Of a stretch of DNA of 64,000 nucleotides, positions 54,478-62,267 are shown piece after piece. Source of the DNA: Anaerolineales bacterium (lineage in GTDB: Bacteria > Chloroflexota > Anaerolineae > Anaerolineales > JABWBV01); contig JACKAX010000001.1 in NCBI GenBank assembly GCA_020634875.1, forward strand, positions 1-64,000, written 5' to 3'. Both the position numbers and the translations under genes were made by a program. Under the pieces are notes generated by a model, which was not told the origin of the DNA, did no database searches, and was given only the letters and a program-made list of their open reading frames with translations. Positions within the stretch are counted from its first letter, which is position 1. Each line of letters starts with the position of its first letter.

Positions 54478-55308
54478 TCACCTTTCTTTTGGAAATATTC
54501 GCCCTCTTTTCAAATAGGCGTAAGGCGTTATGCCTACCACATCGCTGAACTCACGGATGAAGTGGGCTTGATCATAAAACCCCAACTCCAGCCCTAACCG
54601 GGTAGTCGTTTGCCCGCGCATTTTCTTGAGCGCCACCCGTGCGTTTTCCACCCGTTGCAACTGTGCATACTGCTTTGGGGACATCCCGACTTGATGCTGA
54701 TAGAGCCGTTCCAACTGCCGCTGGCTGATGGCCAATTCCTGCGCCAGTTCGGGAATGGGCAATTGTCCACCTGTGGTTCGCTGCATTTTCAGAGAGGCAG
54801 GGATGAGTAAATTTTGTTCTTTCCCCCCTACCAGTTGGGCGAGTAACCACTCATCGAGCAAACGGATCTGGGCAGGTAGGGTTTTCGCTTCCTGTAACCG
54901 GGCGTGTATTTCCAAAAGTTCGGGATTGTTCAAGGCATCCAGCAGCGCGATGGCATTGCGAAGTTCGTGCATGGGGATTCCCAGGAATGGGTACGCACCC
55001 CCTTCGTGAAACCGCACCCCCAGAACTTCAACCTGCCCCTGAAACCCCATCTTGCGGGAAACGGTGTTCGAGCCGTCTAGAAAAACAGGGGCGGCGACGG
55101 TTTCCGTATCCAAGTGTAGAGTATCCCCAAAGTTGAAGACGATTCCAAACCCGCCCGTCGGATGCATATACTCTTCGTGAAAAACTGCGAGCGGCGTAGC
55201 GCGGCGAAAGGACCAGTAGGACTGCACATAGGGGCGCAGAAACGGGTGCGGGTTGTGGCGTTGAAAACCCAGATAGGCGAGTTGGGTCTCAGGAGGTGGG
55301 AGCGGCAT
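54478..55308 (-). CDS. AraC-family regulator with DUF6597 domain
   Basis: The N-terminal half (PYVQSYWSFR and YMHPTGGFGIVFNFGD) is the DUF6597 sensor domain, and the C-terminal 100 residues hold two helix-turn-helix motifs (LAQELAISQRQLERLYQHQVG and YDQAHFIREFSDVVGITP). It probably controls a neighbouring gene, perhaps the divergent DJ-1/PfpI gene. ATG at 55308. Confidence 0.9.
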   Translation of the reverse strand: MPLPPPETQLAYLGFQRHNPHPFLRPYVQSYWSFRRATPLAVFHEEYMHPTGGFGIVFNFGDTLHLDTETVAAPVFLDGSNTVSRKMGFQGQVEVLGVRFHEGGAYPFLGIPMHELRNAIALLDALNNPELLEIHARLQEAKTLPAQIRLLDEWLLAQLVGGKEQNLLIPASLKMQRTTGGQLPIPELAQELAISQRQLERLYQHQVGMSPKQYAQLQRVENARVALKKMRGQTTTRLGLELGFYDQAHFIREFSDVVGITPYAYLKRGRIFPKER

Positions 55309-55319
55309 GGGTTAGGCAA

Positions 55320-55412
55320 ACTTCGGAAGTCTTATGAAATGGTTTGATGTTGGACTTCGCTTGCAATTATGGAGTTGAGATCAAGTGAGATTACTTGGAG
55401 ACTTCCGAAGTT
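55320..55412. repeat. Pair of ACTTCSGAAGT palindromes, inverted
   Basis: AAACTTCGGAAGTCT near 55319 and AGACTTCCGAAGTTT near 55398 are reverse complements of each other, about 70 bases apart. They lie in the divergent promoter region between the AraC and DJ-1/PfpI genes. Confidence 0.55.
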
Positions 55413-55496
55413 TTGGTTAGGTGGAAAGATGTCGAAAAAATACAATTTTTTGCAGGCCGATTTGCTTATTATATGCCGAAAAAGGAGTTGCAAATC

Positions 55497-56120
55497 ATGA
55501 CAAAAGACTATCGTATCGGCATTATTGTGTTTGATGGTGTACTCACCTGTGAGGTAATCGGCCCGGCTGAGGTGTTCGGGATCGCACGTGGGAAGGGGTT
55601 CCCCGCGGAAGTGGTGTTGATTGGCGTCGATTCACAGCCCACCATTCGCACCGAAGAAGGCATTCAAATCATGGTGGATGCGACGATTGAAGATGATCTG
55701 GATTTGGATGTGTTGCTCGTCCCCGGCGGAAATGAGATCGATCATCTGCTCGCTAACGAAACCCTGAACGCGTTCATCCGCAAACAGGAAGAAAGCGCCC
55801 AATGGCTGGGCAGTGTGTGTGCTGGGGCGTTTGTCCTGGGAAATGCGGGCGTTCTGGACGGCAAGCAGGCCACCACCTGGTTTGGCGGAGAAACCGATCT
55901 GCAAGCGCAATTCCCGGCAATCCAAGTGGTCCATGACCAACCTGTCGTGGTAGACCGTAGACGGATCACCGCAAACGGGGGCCTGGTCAGCTATCAGGCG
56001 GCGTTGATTTTGCTGGGGCAATTGAACGGCACAGAAATGGCCAAATCGGTTTACCGAACGCTCGGTTTGGGTCGGCTCAGTTCATGGGAAGCGATTGAGC
56101 AGGCAATCATTCATAAGTAA
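55497..56120 (+). CDS. DJ-1/PfpI family protein
   Basis: A 207-residue class I glutamine amidotransferase-like protein. The nucleophile elbow reads SVCAGAFVLG with Cys, and an acidic residue precedes in VPGGNEID. This arrangement is close to isonitrile hydratase/AraC-fused DJ-1 members, and an AraC gene is divergent next door. AAAGGAG sits 9 bases before the ATG at 55497, so an earlier in-frame start at 55395 is rejected. Confidence 0.9.
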   Translation: MTKDYRIGIIVFDGVLTCEVIGPAEVFGIARGKGFPAEVVLIGVDSQPTIRTEEGIQIMVDATIEDDLDLDVLLVPGGNEIDHLLANETLNAFIRKQEESAQWLGSVCAGAFVLGNAGVLDGKQATTWFGGETDLQAQFPAIQVVHDQPVVVDRRRITANGGLVSYQAALILLGQLNGTEMAKSVYRTLGLGRLSSWEAIEQAIIHK

Positions 56121-56125
56121 GAGAC

Positions 56126-56208
56126 AGGTGCAACGTACTTGGTCTAAAGAAGGGCCAGACTTTACCCTTAAGGCGCTTTCAAAAATTGCCTGAAAGTACA
56201 TTGCACCT
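56126..56208. repeat. MITE-like inverted repeat AGGTGCAACGTACTT
   Basis: Arms 56126-56140 and 56194-56208 match in 14 of 15 positions and frame 53 bases. It begins 6 bases after the DJ-1/PfpI stop. No target-site duplication is seen. It may be a tiny transposon relic or a structured 3' end. Confidence 0.6.
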
Positions 56209-56238
56209 TTATTTGTCCATGTTTTACGGAGCAATCTT

Positions 56239-56589
56239 ATGTACAAAATATATCAATCCGCTGACCTGCCGCACACCCCTGGCGGCACCCTGAGATTTGA
56301 AGGAGCCTTGTACGGCTCTGATGCTTCATTCTTTCACGTCAATGTGGAACCTGGAAAAGGTTCGACTTTACACAAACACCCTTACCCGGAAACCTGGATC
56401 GTCCGCGCAGGGAATGTACGGTTTACCGTTGGCGGTGAACAAATTGAGGCGACTTCTGGTGCGATCGTGATTGGGGCGAAAGCAGTTCCTCACAAATTTG
56501 TCAACCTGGGGCCAGGGCGACTGGAAATGATTTGCATCCACCCTTCCCCACAGATTCTTCAGGAAGCGGTAACGGAAGATTTCACATAG
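56239..56589 (+). CDS. Cupin-domain protein
   Basis: A single small beta-barrel of 116 residues. The metal-binding motif 1 is HKHPYPETW with two His and Glu, and motif 2 is PHKF near residue 88. Function is not established; related small cupins are oxygenases, isomerases or sugar-binding proteins. No clear operon partner. Confidence 0.85.
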   Translation: MYKIYQSADLPHTPGGTLRFEGALYGSDASFFHVNVEPGKGSTLHKHPYPETWIVRAGNVRFTVGGEQIEATSGAIVIGAKAVPHKFVNLGPGRLEMICIHPSPQILQEAVTEDFT

Positions 56590-56606
56590 GCAATCCAAAT
56601 ACATGC

Positions 56607-56637
56607 TTGACAAATGCGTCCGTAGCGGACATAATAT
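56607..56637 (+). promoter_or_regulatory. PadR gene promoter with an inverted repeat in the spacer
   Basis: TTGACA (56607-56612) and TAATAT (56632-56637) are 19 bases apart, and GTCCG TAG CGGAC fills the spacer. The expected transcription start lies at or just after the ATG at 56642, so the mRNA may be leaderless. The spacer palindrome is a likely operator. Confidence 0.5.
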
Positions 56638-56641
56638 TGGC

Positions 56642-57004
56642 ATGTCTATAGAATCCCCCCCCCAACCCCTTACCCCAGCGGTCTTTCACATCCTCTTCGC
56701 CCTTTCCAATGGTGATCGCCATGGCTATGGCATCATGAAACAGGTCGAGGCAGATTCACAGGGCAAGGTCAAGATGGGGACCGGAACCCTGTATGGATCG
56801 CTTAAACGAATGCTCGATGCAGGCTTGATCCGGGAAAGTGACAAACGCGTGGACCCGGAACTTGACGACGAGCGGCGTATCTACTACGAGATGACGGAAC
56901 TGGGAGAAAAGGCGCTCGCGTCCGAACTGGAACGTTATCAACGAATTGTCACCATCGCCCAGGAACGAAAACTTTACCCTACACCCTTTGCCTATGCCAA
57001 CTGA
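56642..57004 (+). CDS. PadR family transcriptional regulator
   Basis: The winged-helix domain with HGYGIMKQVE and GTLYGSLKRMLDAGLI is the PadR signature; the last 30 residues form the short dimerisation helix. It commonly controls the membrane-protein gene that follows. The ATG at 56642 is used and the stop overlaps the next start by 11 bases. Confidence 0.93.
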   Translation: MSIESPPQPLTPAVFHILFALSNGDRHGYGIMKQVEADSQGKVKMGTGTLYGSLKRMLDAGLIRESDKRVDPELDDERRIYYEMTELGEKALASELERYQRIVTIAQERKLYPTPFAYAN

Positions 57005-57830
57005 TCTTCAAATTGCCCGTTGGCTCTATCGGAAACTTCTCACCTTTTATCCCCAAGCTTTCCAAGAACGGTTTGGCGAGTCCATAGGGCAAACATTCAA
57101 CGATCTTTGCCGTGAGCATCAACGACAGTCCAGAGGAATGTTCAGTTTTCTACTCAGAACATTTTTGGAAACAGGTCTCGGCATTGTTCACGAACATTTT
57201 TTGTTGTTCAAGGAGATGAACCCCATGCAAAAAGCTTTCACAAACTTCAGCCTGTCCGCTTTTGGTAGTTTTCTGCTCACTTTTCCCTTCCTGCTCATGG
57301 AGATCGTCAATCGGCGTACTTTTACCGAAGAATTTCCCGTTGCACTTTTCTTTGGAATATGGCTCAACCTGTTTGCCATCAGCCTGATCCTGCTCCCGAT
57401 CTTATCTGCCCGGTGGGCGGGGAACCGCGAGACGAGTTCCACTCCAGCCCAGGAGAAGCCCTTCGCCTCCCTCCAGTCGCCCACAATGATGAGCGTTGGC
57501 CTCGTTTTATCCCTTGTCCTCGTCATTTTGCTGGCGTCCGCGGTTTTGAAGCCTTTGCAAGTCAACGGCTCAAACGGGGAGCCAGTCCAGGTGTATGGGT
57601 TTCAGGTTTCCGGCCAGTTTATCGCCCTTATTTTCTTTGTGCTTCCTGCCATAGCTGGGATCATGGCTGGCAGTCCCATTGTCAGCACCCTGCGGGCGGG
57701 TGGAAGCCTGTTTGCCCATCGTATTCATCTGCTCATCGTCGTCGCGATTTTGGTCCTCTTTGTGGCAGGCGTGGTTGGCATCCTCGTAGATCAATGGCCC
57801 TGTTTTGTGGGAGTTCAGTTCTGCGATTAG
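56994..57830 (+). CDS. Membrane protein, partner of the PadR regulator
   Basis: An N-terminal cytoplasmic helix region (LYRKLLTFYPQAFQERFGESI, about residues 8-28) is followed by about six membrane segments. Such proteins commonly follow PadR genes and have no known biochemical role. The overlap of 11 bases with the PadR gene marks one operon. An IS630 copy is inserted just downstream. Confidence 0.82.
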   Translation: MPTDLQIARWLYRKLLTFYPQAFQERFGESIGQTFNDLCREHQRQSRGMFSFLLRTFLETGLGIVHEHFLLFKEMNPMQKAFTNFSLSAFGSFLLTFPFLLMEIVNRRTFTEEFPVALFFGIWLNLFAISLILLPILSARWAGNRETSSTPAQEKPFASLQSPTMMSVGLVLSLVLVILLASAVLKPLQVNGSNGEPVQVYGFQVSGQFIALIFFVLPAIAGIMAGSPIVSTLRAGGSLFAHRIHLLIVVAILVLFVAGVVGILVDQWPCFVGVQFCD

Positions 57831-57931
57831 GTAGACCCGAGAACTAAAAACGGTGCCTTATTATGAACATTAAGAATTAAATCCCGTAACGTGCCCGGCA
57901 GGGGTTTGTTTTAACATAAGGAGGTGTCCCT

Positions 57932-58207
57932 ATGCCTAAACCCTTAGCCCTTGACTTGACCGAAAACCAACGCCAGGAACTTGAAACCCTGCGTGACCAT
58001 GCGCCCAAGCCCTACCTGCGGGAACGGGCGGCCGCGTTATTGAAAATTGCCGCAGGCACTTCAGGCCGCGAAACCGCGCGGCACCGCTTACTGAAAGCGC
58101 ATGGGCCAGATACGATCTATACCTGGGTGCACCGCTATCAAACGGAAGGCCTGGAAGGCTTAGCGATCAAAGCAGGCCGCGGGCGCAAGCCCGCTTTTTC
58201 CCCCTGA
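57932..58207 (+). CDS. IS630 transposase, first frame (helix-turn-helix part)
   Basis: A 91-residue N-terminal part with the IS630 DNA-binding domain (ENQRQELETLRDHAPKPYLRER) and the GLEGLAIKAGRGRKP hinge. AAGGAGG precedes the ATG. It ends CCC TGA; shifting +1 at the CCC puts the ribosome in the second frame. Confidence 0.88.
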   Translation: MPKPLALDLTENQRQELETLRDHAPKPYLRERAAALLKIAAGTSGRETARHRLLKAHGPDTIYTWVHRYQTEGLEGLAIKAGRGRKPAFSP

Positions 58208-59114
58208 GCATGCGGACGCCACCCAGGCCCAGGAGGCCTTGTTACATACCTTGCATCAGGCGCCGGCCACGTTTGAGCAACCTGGCACACGCTGGCAGTT
58301 AAAAACCCTGCTGGCCGCTTGTCCGTGGCTCCGCCTCACCAGTTTGCCAGGCTTAGGGCAACTACTTCGGCGGTTAGAGGTGCATTGGAAACGGGCGCGG
58401 GCACATGTCCATAGCCCAGACCCCGATTACATCGCCAAACTTCAATCGGTGCGGGTTAACCTGTATCCGCTGGATTTGGAGCGCTATGTTTTTGTCTTTG
58501 AGGATGAATTCACCTTTTATCGCCAGCCGACGTTAGCTTCCACCTACGAAAAGGCGGGCAAAGAGCAGCCCTTGGCCGAATTAGGCTGGAAAGGCAATTA
58601 CACCTGGCGCATTGCTGCCGCCTTGAATGCCTACACTGGCCAAGTCACCTATGCTAGTCGCAAACATTTCAGCTTGCCCAACCTGGTAGCGTTCTATCAA
58701 CAAGTGACGGAACGCTATGCCACCTGCCAAGAAGTGCGGATGGCCCAGGATAACTGGACGGTGCATTTTCACCCCGATGTCCGGGCCGCCCTGCAACCCC
58801 AGGCCTGGGCGTGGCCCTTCCACCTCCCCGCCAATTGGCCCACAGCCCCCACCCCAGCCGCCAAACGGCTGAACCTGCCGTTGCGGCTTTTGAGCTTACC
58901 CACCTATGCTTCCTGGACCAACCCGATTGAGAAACTCTGGCGGCTCCTCCAGCAAGAAGTGTTGCACCTCCATCGCTTTGGGGATGATTGGGCGGCCTTG
59001 AAGCAAGCCGTGACCACCTTCCTCGACCAATTTGCCCAAGGCTCGACCGCCTTGCTCCGCTATGTCGGCTTGCAAGACCCAGCAAAGTTATATCGGGCTT
59101 TGTTCTCTTCCTAA
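58206..59114 (+). CDS. IS630 transposase, second frame (DDE catalytic part)
   Basis: The catalytic core with FEDEFTFY (first Asp), AQDNWTVH (second Asp) and TNPIEKLWR (Glu) is typical of IS630 transposases. It lacks its own good start; expression is probably by frameshift from the first frame, giving about 393 residues. A TTG at 58239 could serve as a weak internal start. Confidence 0.88.
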   Translation, partial: EHADATQAQEALLHTLHQAPATFEQPGTRWQLKTLLAACPWLRLTSLPGLGQLLRRLEVHWKRARAHVHSPDPDYIAKLQSVRVNLYPLDLERYVFVFEDEFTFYRQPTLASTYEKAGKEQPLAELGWKGNYTWRIAAALNAYTGQVTYASRKHFSLPNLVAFYQQVTERYATCQEVRMAQDNWTVHFHPDVRAALQPQAWAWPFHLPANWPTAPTPAAKRLNLPLRLLSLPTYASWTNPIEKLWRLLQQEVLHLHRFGDDWAALKQAVTTFLDQFAQGSTALLRYVGLQDPAKLYRALFSS

Positions 59115-59199
59115 ACCCCTATCCAAAAGTTACGGGATTATTTTGTTAATGTTCATTATATAGGCACCGTTTTGCTTTAAGGGGGTGAATGTTTCAGTA

Positions 59200-60054
59200 C
59201 TACACCGCAACCCCCACGGTCAGTTTCGCTGTATAACCATTTGTGACATCGCCGGACATCGTGGCCATTTGTAGATCATATCCATCACTAAAAATATTGT
59301 CGGTTGCCAGCGTGATTTTGGGGAAGTTCTTTGCACTGGTTTCATAACCATCCGCTGCATAAGCCGTTTTGCAGACATCTTCCACCAGGGCCATTTGCGA
59401 GGTGTGGACAATGTTGGTGGCCCCGGATGCCTTTTCCAGAGAGGGATACACTTCAAAGTGCACATGCGGCCAGCGGCCCAGATAGCATCCAGGGAAGACC
59501 GAGATAAACGAAAGTTTGCCATCGCTGTCGGATACCTGCACCCCGCGCAGGTAATCTTCGTCTACGGTGGGCGAACTATACATCGAGTAGTTGCCATCTT
59601 TGTCGCAGTGCCATGCATAAAGGGCGTAACCTGCCAGGGGCGCACAATTGTCGTTCGTGTTGACCAGCGTGAATTCAATCGTGATCGGGACACCCTGGGC
59701 GGTGTTGCCCGTGCCGAGACTGGTTCGGATGTCCTGCCGCACGATGCCCGCGAGGGCCAGGGCGTTGAGCCGTTGGTTGGAAGCGTTCGAGCCATCTGCT
59801 GGGAATGGGCCAGCCGTTTCGCTCGGAATCTCGCTCACGCATACCTCACCCGAAGAATCACTGGAGGTTGTCGAACTGGTTGAACTCGTTGTGCTGGTTG
59901 AAGGGGCTGGATTGTTGCCCGGGGTGCAACTCGCCAAGAAAGCAACCAATCCCAACGCACCGAGTTTGAGCACCTGTCGCCGGGTGATGGGGTGTTGTCC
60001 GGCCATGGCCAGATCGGCTTGCAAGCCTAAGTCAAAAATATTTGGGGTTTCCAT
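59200..60054 (-). CDS. Intradiol dioxygenase-like lipoprotein, Tat-exported
   Basis: The N-terminus has a twin-arginine motif (TRRQVLKLG) and a lipobox LASC, so it is exported folded and lipid-anchored. After a Ser/Thr linker the intradiol fold shows the non-haem iron ligands: Tyr in YSMYS and GCYLGRWPHVHFEVY with Tyr, His and His. Substrate is unknown; related extracellular forms act on catechols. GGAG lies 8 bases before the ATG at 60054. Confidence 0.88.
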   Translation of the reverse strand: METPNIFDLGLQADLAMAGQHPITRRQVLKLGALGLVAFLASCTPGNNPAPSTSTTSSTSSTTSSDSSGEVCVSEIPSETAGPFPADGSNASNQRLNALALAGIVRQDIRTSLGTGNTAQGVPITIEFTLVNTNDNCAPLAGYALYAWHCDKDGNYSMYSSPTVDEDYLRGVQVSDSDGKLSFISVFPGCYLGRWPHVHFEVYPSLEKASGATNIVHTSQMALVEDVCKTAYAADGYETSAKNFPKITLATDNIFSDGYDLQMATMSGDVTNGYTAKLTVGVAV

Positions 60055-60081
60055 AGCTATTCTCCGTAAGTTGAAAATCTG

Positions 60082-60121
60082 GGGAAAATAGATGGGAATG
60101 GGCATTCCCATCTATTTTCCC
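60082..60121. terminator. 19-bp hairpin after the beta-helix gene
   Basis: GGGAAAATAGATGGGAATG and its exact complement surround a 2-base centre. It lies 10 bases beyond the stop of the beta-helix gene on the minus strand and before the dioxygenase gene. A TATTTT follows the inner GATGGGAATG stem on the minus strand, so it may end transcription or limit read-through. Confidence 0.7.
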
Positions 60122-60131
60122 ATTGTACTCG

Positions 60132-61982
60132 TTACCGTCTCCCGCCCCCACTGCCCATCTGCGTGACGGTGCTAGACACTTTGAAAGTGCCCACTTCCGT
60201 GCCGGGCGTGTATGCCCCATCCTGGATCAATCCATCCGCGGCTGTGCCAGTCGAACTGCCTTCAACGTAGATAGTGTAGGTTTCACCCTGCGCCAGATCG
60301 GGCGAGGAAAAAGCTAGGGATTGGTAGTTTTTCGTTGGGACGAAGGTCAATACATCTTCGCCCGCACTGTTTTGAATGTGTACGATAGTTCCTGACGGGA
60401 TGGTTGTGCCGAAGTAAACCAGGAGGGAATTTTGGCTGGATGATTCACCTGGAACCTGCGCCATCCCTGCACTGCCCGTGGCCACAAGCAATCCACCGGT
60501 GATATTGAACCCGCTATCATAATCCAGGGGACCATTCATTTGCTCGGTCGGGCCGTTGACCAACACCGTCCCACCCGTCATCTGTACTGCCCCGTTGACG
60601 TCAATCCCATCGCCATTTGCATCCACGACGATATATCCGCCGTTGATGTAGAGATAGTAGTTGCCTGTGTAGTCGAAGAAATCTGCGCCCGGCCCGCCAG
60701 GTCTGGCCCCACCCGGCCCGCCGAACCCACCCCCAGCGCCAAATCCGGACCCATCGTTACCACTCGCGACGTTGATACCATCATCACTGGACACCAGCCA
60801 GATATTACCGCCGTTGATCGTGATCACGGCACTTTCGATGCCTTCGTAGGATTGGGTAATCTGAATGGTTCCGGCGTTAATTTCAAGGGCGGTGTCCGCG
60901 TGCATCCCGTCATCGCCACTTGAGAGAGTGAATGTGCCCCCGTTGACGATCAGTGTCCCGTTCGAGTGCAGGGTGTCGTCGGCGGAGTCAATTGTGAACG
61001 TGCCATTCTCGATATTGAGGCTGACGACGGCTTTGATGCCTTTGGCGGAGGCGGTGTCGGCAATCCGCGCATTACTGCCCCCGCCAGAAGTCAAGACAAA
61101 CTCCCCATCGGCGATCATCACGTCGGTTTCGGCGGAAATCGCGTCGCCGCCTACGGTAATTTGCAAACTTCCGTTTTCCACGGAGATGTAGCCTAGTGTG
61201 ACATCTGTGTCATTGTCAGATTTCAGTCCGTCGCCGCCCGCGTTAACCGTGAGTGTGCCATCTTTGATGATCAGGTAATCTTTGCCACGAATGCCATCAT
61301 CCACCGCATTGACGGTGATTATCCCGCTGGTGATGACCAGGCCGTCTTTGCTGGTGATGCCATCGTTGTAATTGCCATTGACGGTCAGCGACCCGTTGCC
61401 GAAGATGGTCAGGTCGGCTTTGCTGAAGAGGGCTGCGTTGGGTTCGTCCGTTTCCGCATCGGGGTAAATGTAAGAGGCTGCATCAGTGAGGGTGTTTTGC
61501 GTACCGTCGGCGAGTTCGATAACGACTTTTTCGGCCTTGAGGATGGCAAGCGGTGCGCTGGTCGAACTATTGATCGTGATGCCGTTCAGAATCAGGTGTA
61601 CAGTGCCTTCATCCTCGGTCTCGATAACAATCTGCCCATCGGACAGGGTTCCACTCAGGGTATACACCCCGGCCCGCGTGATGGTGGCAACGTTGCCCGC
61701 GATACTGACCCCATTTTTGTCAGCAGAAATCGTCTCGCCGCTCAAAACGATCTGCACGGCGGAAGTGCTGTCGTACTGGTAATCTTCTGCATCCTCATGC
61801 GATTCGCTGTTTTCCGCAAGAACTTCTACGACTGTATCGGCCTCGGTGCTAACGCCGGTCACCTCGGTAGCTGCGCCGGTGTCACTGGTGGTTGCGATCA
61901 AATCAGACAAATTTTGGCACCCAGCCATCGCAAAGATAGTCATCATGCCGATCCCCAAAATCCAAATTGTTTTCTTTTTCAT
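60132..61982 (-). CDS. Cthe_2159-like parallel beta-helix lipoprotein
   Basis: A lipobox MAGC ends the signal peptide near residue 22. The rest is built from repeats of about 20 residues such as VTITRAGVYTLSGTL, DGQIVIETEDEGTVHLIL and the family phrases NGNYNDGITSKDGLVIT and VNAGGDGLKSDNDTDV; this is the PF14262-type carbohydrate-binding beta-helix of Cthe_2159. A Gly/Pro-rich loop (GFGAGGGFGGPGGARPGG) interrupts it and a beta-sandwich tail closes it. Related proteins bind cellulose or pectin and Ca. AAGGAG precedes the ATG. Confidence 0.9.
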   Translation of the reverse strand: MKKKTIWILGIGMMTIFAMAGCQNLSDLIATTSDTGAATEVTGVSTEADTVVEVLAENSESHEDAEDYQYDSTSAVQIVLSGETISADKNGVSIAGNVATITRAGVYTLSGTLSDGQIVIETEDEGTVHLILNGITINSSTSAPLAILKAEKVVIELADGTQNTLTDAASYIYPDAETDEPNAALFSKADLTIFGNGSLTVNGNYNDGITSKDGLVITSGIITVNAVDDGIRGKDYLIIKDGTLTVNAGGDGLKSDNDTDVTLGYISVENGSLQITVGGDAISAETDVMIADGEFVLTSGGGSNARIADTASAKGIKAVVSLNIENGTFTIDSADDTLHSNGTLIVNGGTFTLSSGDDGMHADTALEINAGTIQITQSYEGIESAVITINGGNIWLVSSDDGINVASGNDGSGFGAGGGFGGPGGARPGGPGADFFDYTGNYYLYINGGYIVVDANGDGIDVNGAVQMTGGTVLVNGPTEQMNGPLDYDSGFNITGGLLVATGSAGMAQVPGESSSQNSLLVYFGTTIPSGTIVHIQNSAGEDVLTFVPTKNYQSLAFSSPDLAQGETYTIYVEGSSTGTAADGLIQDGAYTPGTEVGTFKVSSTVTQMGSGGGRR

Positions 61983-62039
61983 GGAATTTCTCCTTCATAT
62001 TTCATTTCTACAGTCCATTTTCTGTTAGACACAGATAAA

Positions 62040-62094
62040 CACGGAAAAACACAGAACCGGATAACAAATCATCGTGCTTCTGTGTTTTTCCGTG
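62040..62094. repeat. 17-bp perfect inverted repeat CACGGAAAAACACAGAA
   Basis: Perfect 17-bp arms with a 21-base loop lie upstream of the beta-helix gene. It is AT-rich, unlike a terminator stem, and has the build of small palindromic repeats. Confidence 0.75.
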
Positions 62095-62135
62095 ACCTGG
62101 TTTGTTTGGTAACCTAATCTTCCCCCGCATGATAG

Positions 62136-62166
62136 AGCAAAATTGTAGAGAAGTTATGAAGAAGGA
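62136..62166 (-). promoter_or_regulatory. Putative response-regulator site upstream of the beta-helix gene
   Basis: On the minus strand, CTTCATAA, CTTCTCTA and a T-rich third half site recur with the spacing seen at 45811 and 46692. It is about 155-185 bases before the start codon. Confidence 0.55.
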
Positions 62167-62205
62167 ATAGAGAAAGTATGTTTTTTGTGAAGGGGATTTA
62201 AGCAT

Positions 62206-62232
62206 GTAGGGCAATTTTTTAGATTGCCCTAC
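62206..62232. repeat. GTAGGGCAAT/ATTGCCCTAC hairpin
   Basis: Perfect 10-bp arms with a 7-base loop begin 36 bases after the stop of the SDR gene on the minus strand. No U tract follows, so it is not a standard terminator. Confidence 0.7.
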
Positions 62233-62267
62233 AATTGGGAAGGTGATCACACCGGTTGTTGATCAGG

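Larger units (their letters stand above)
57847..59173 (+). mobile_element. IS630-family insertion sequence, about 1.33 kb
   Basis: Terminal inverted repeats of about 44 bases are present: 57847-57890 begins AAAACGGTGCC, contains ATGAACATTAA and ends CCCGTAAC; 59129-59173 is an imperfect reverse complement. Inside are two transposase frames that join by a +1 shift. A TA precedes the left end but none follows the right end, so a clean duplication is not visible. Both ORFs look intact, so the element may still be mobile. Confidence 0.88.

Noticed and set aside
56126..56208. Simple intrinsic terminator of the DJ-1/PfpI gene
   Set aside because: The loop of 53 bases is too long and no T run directly follows the stem.
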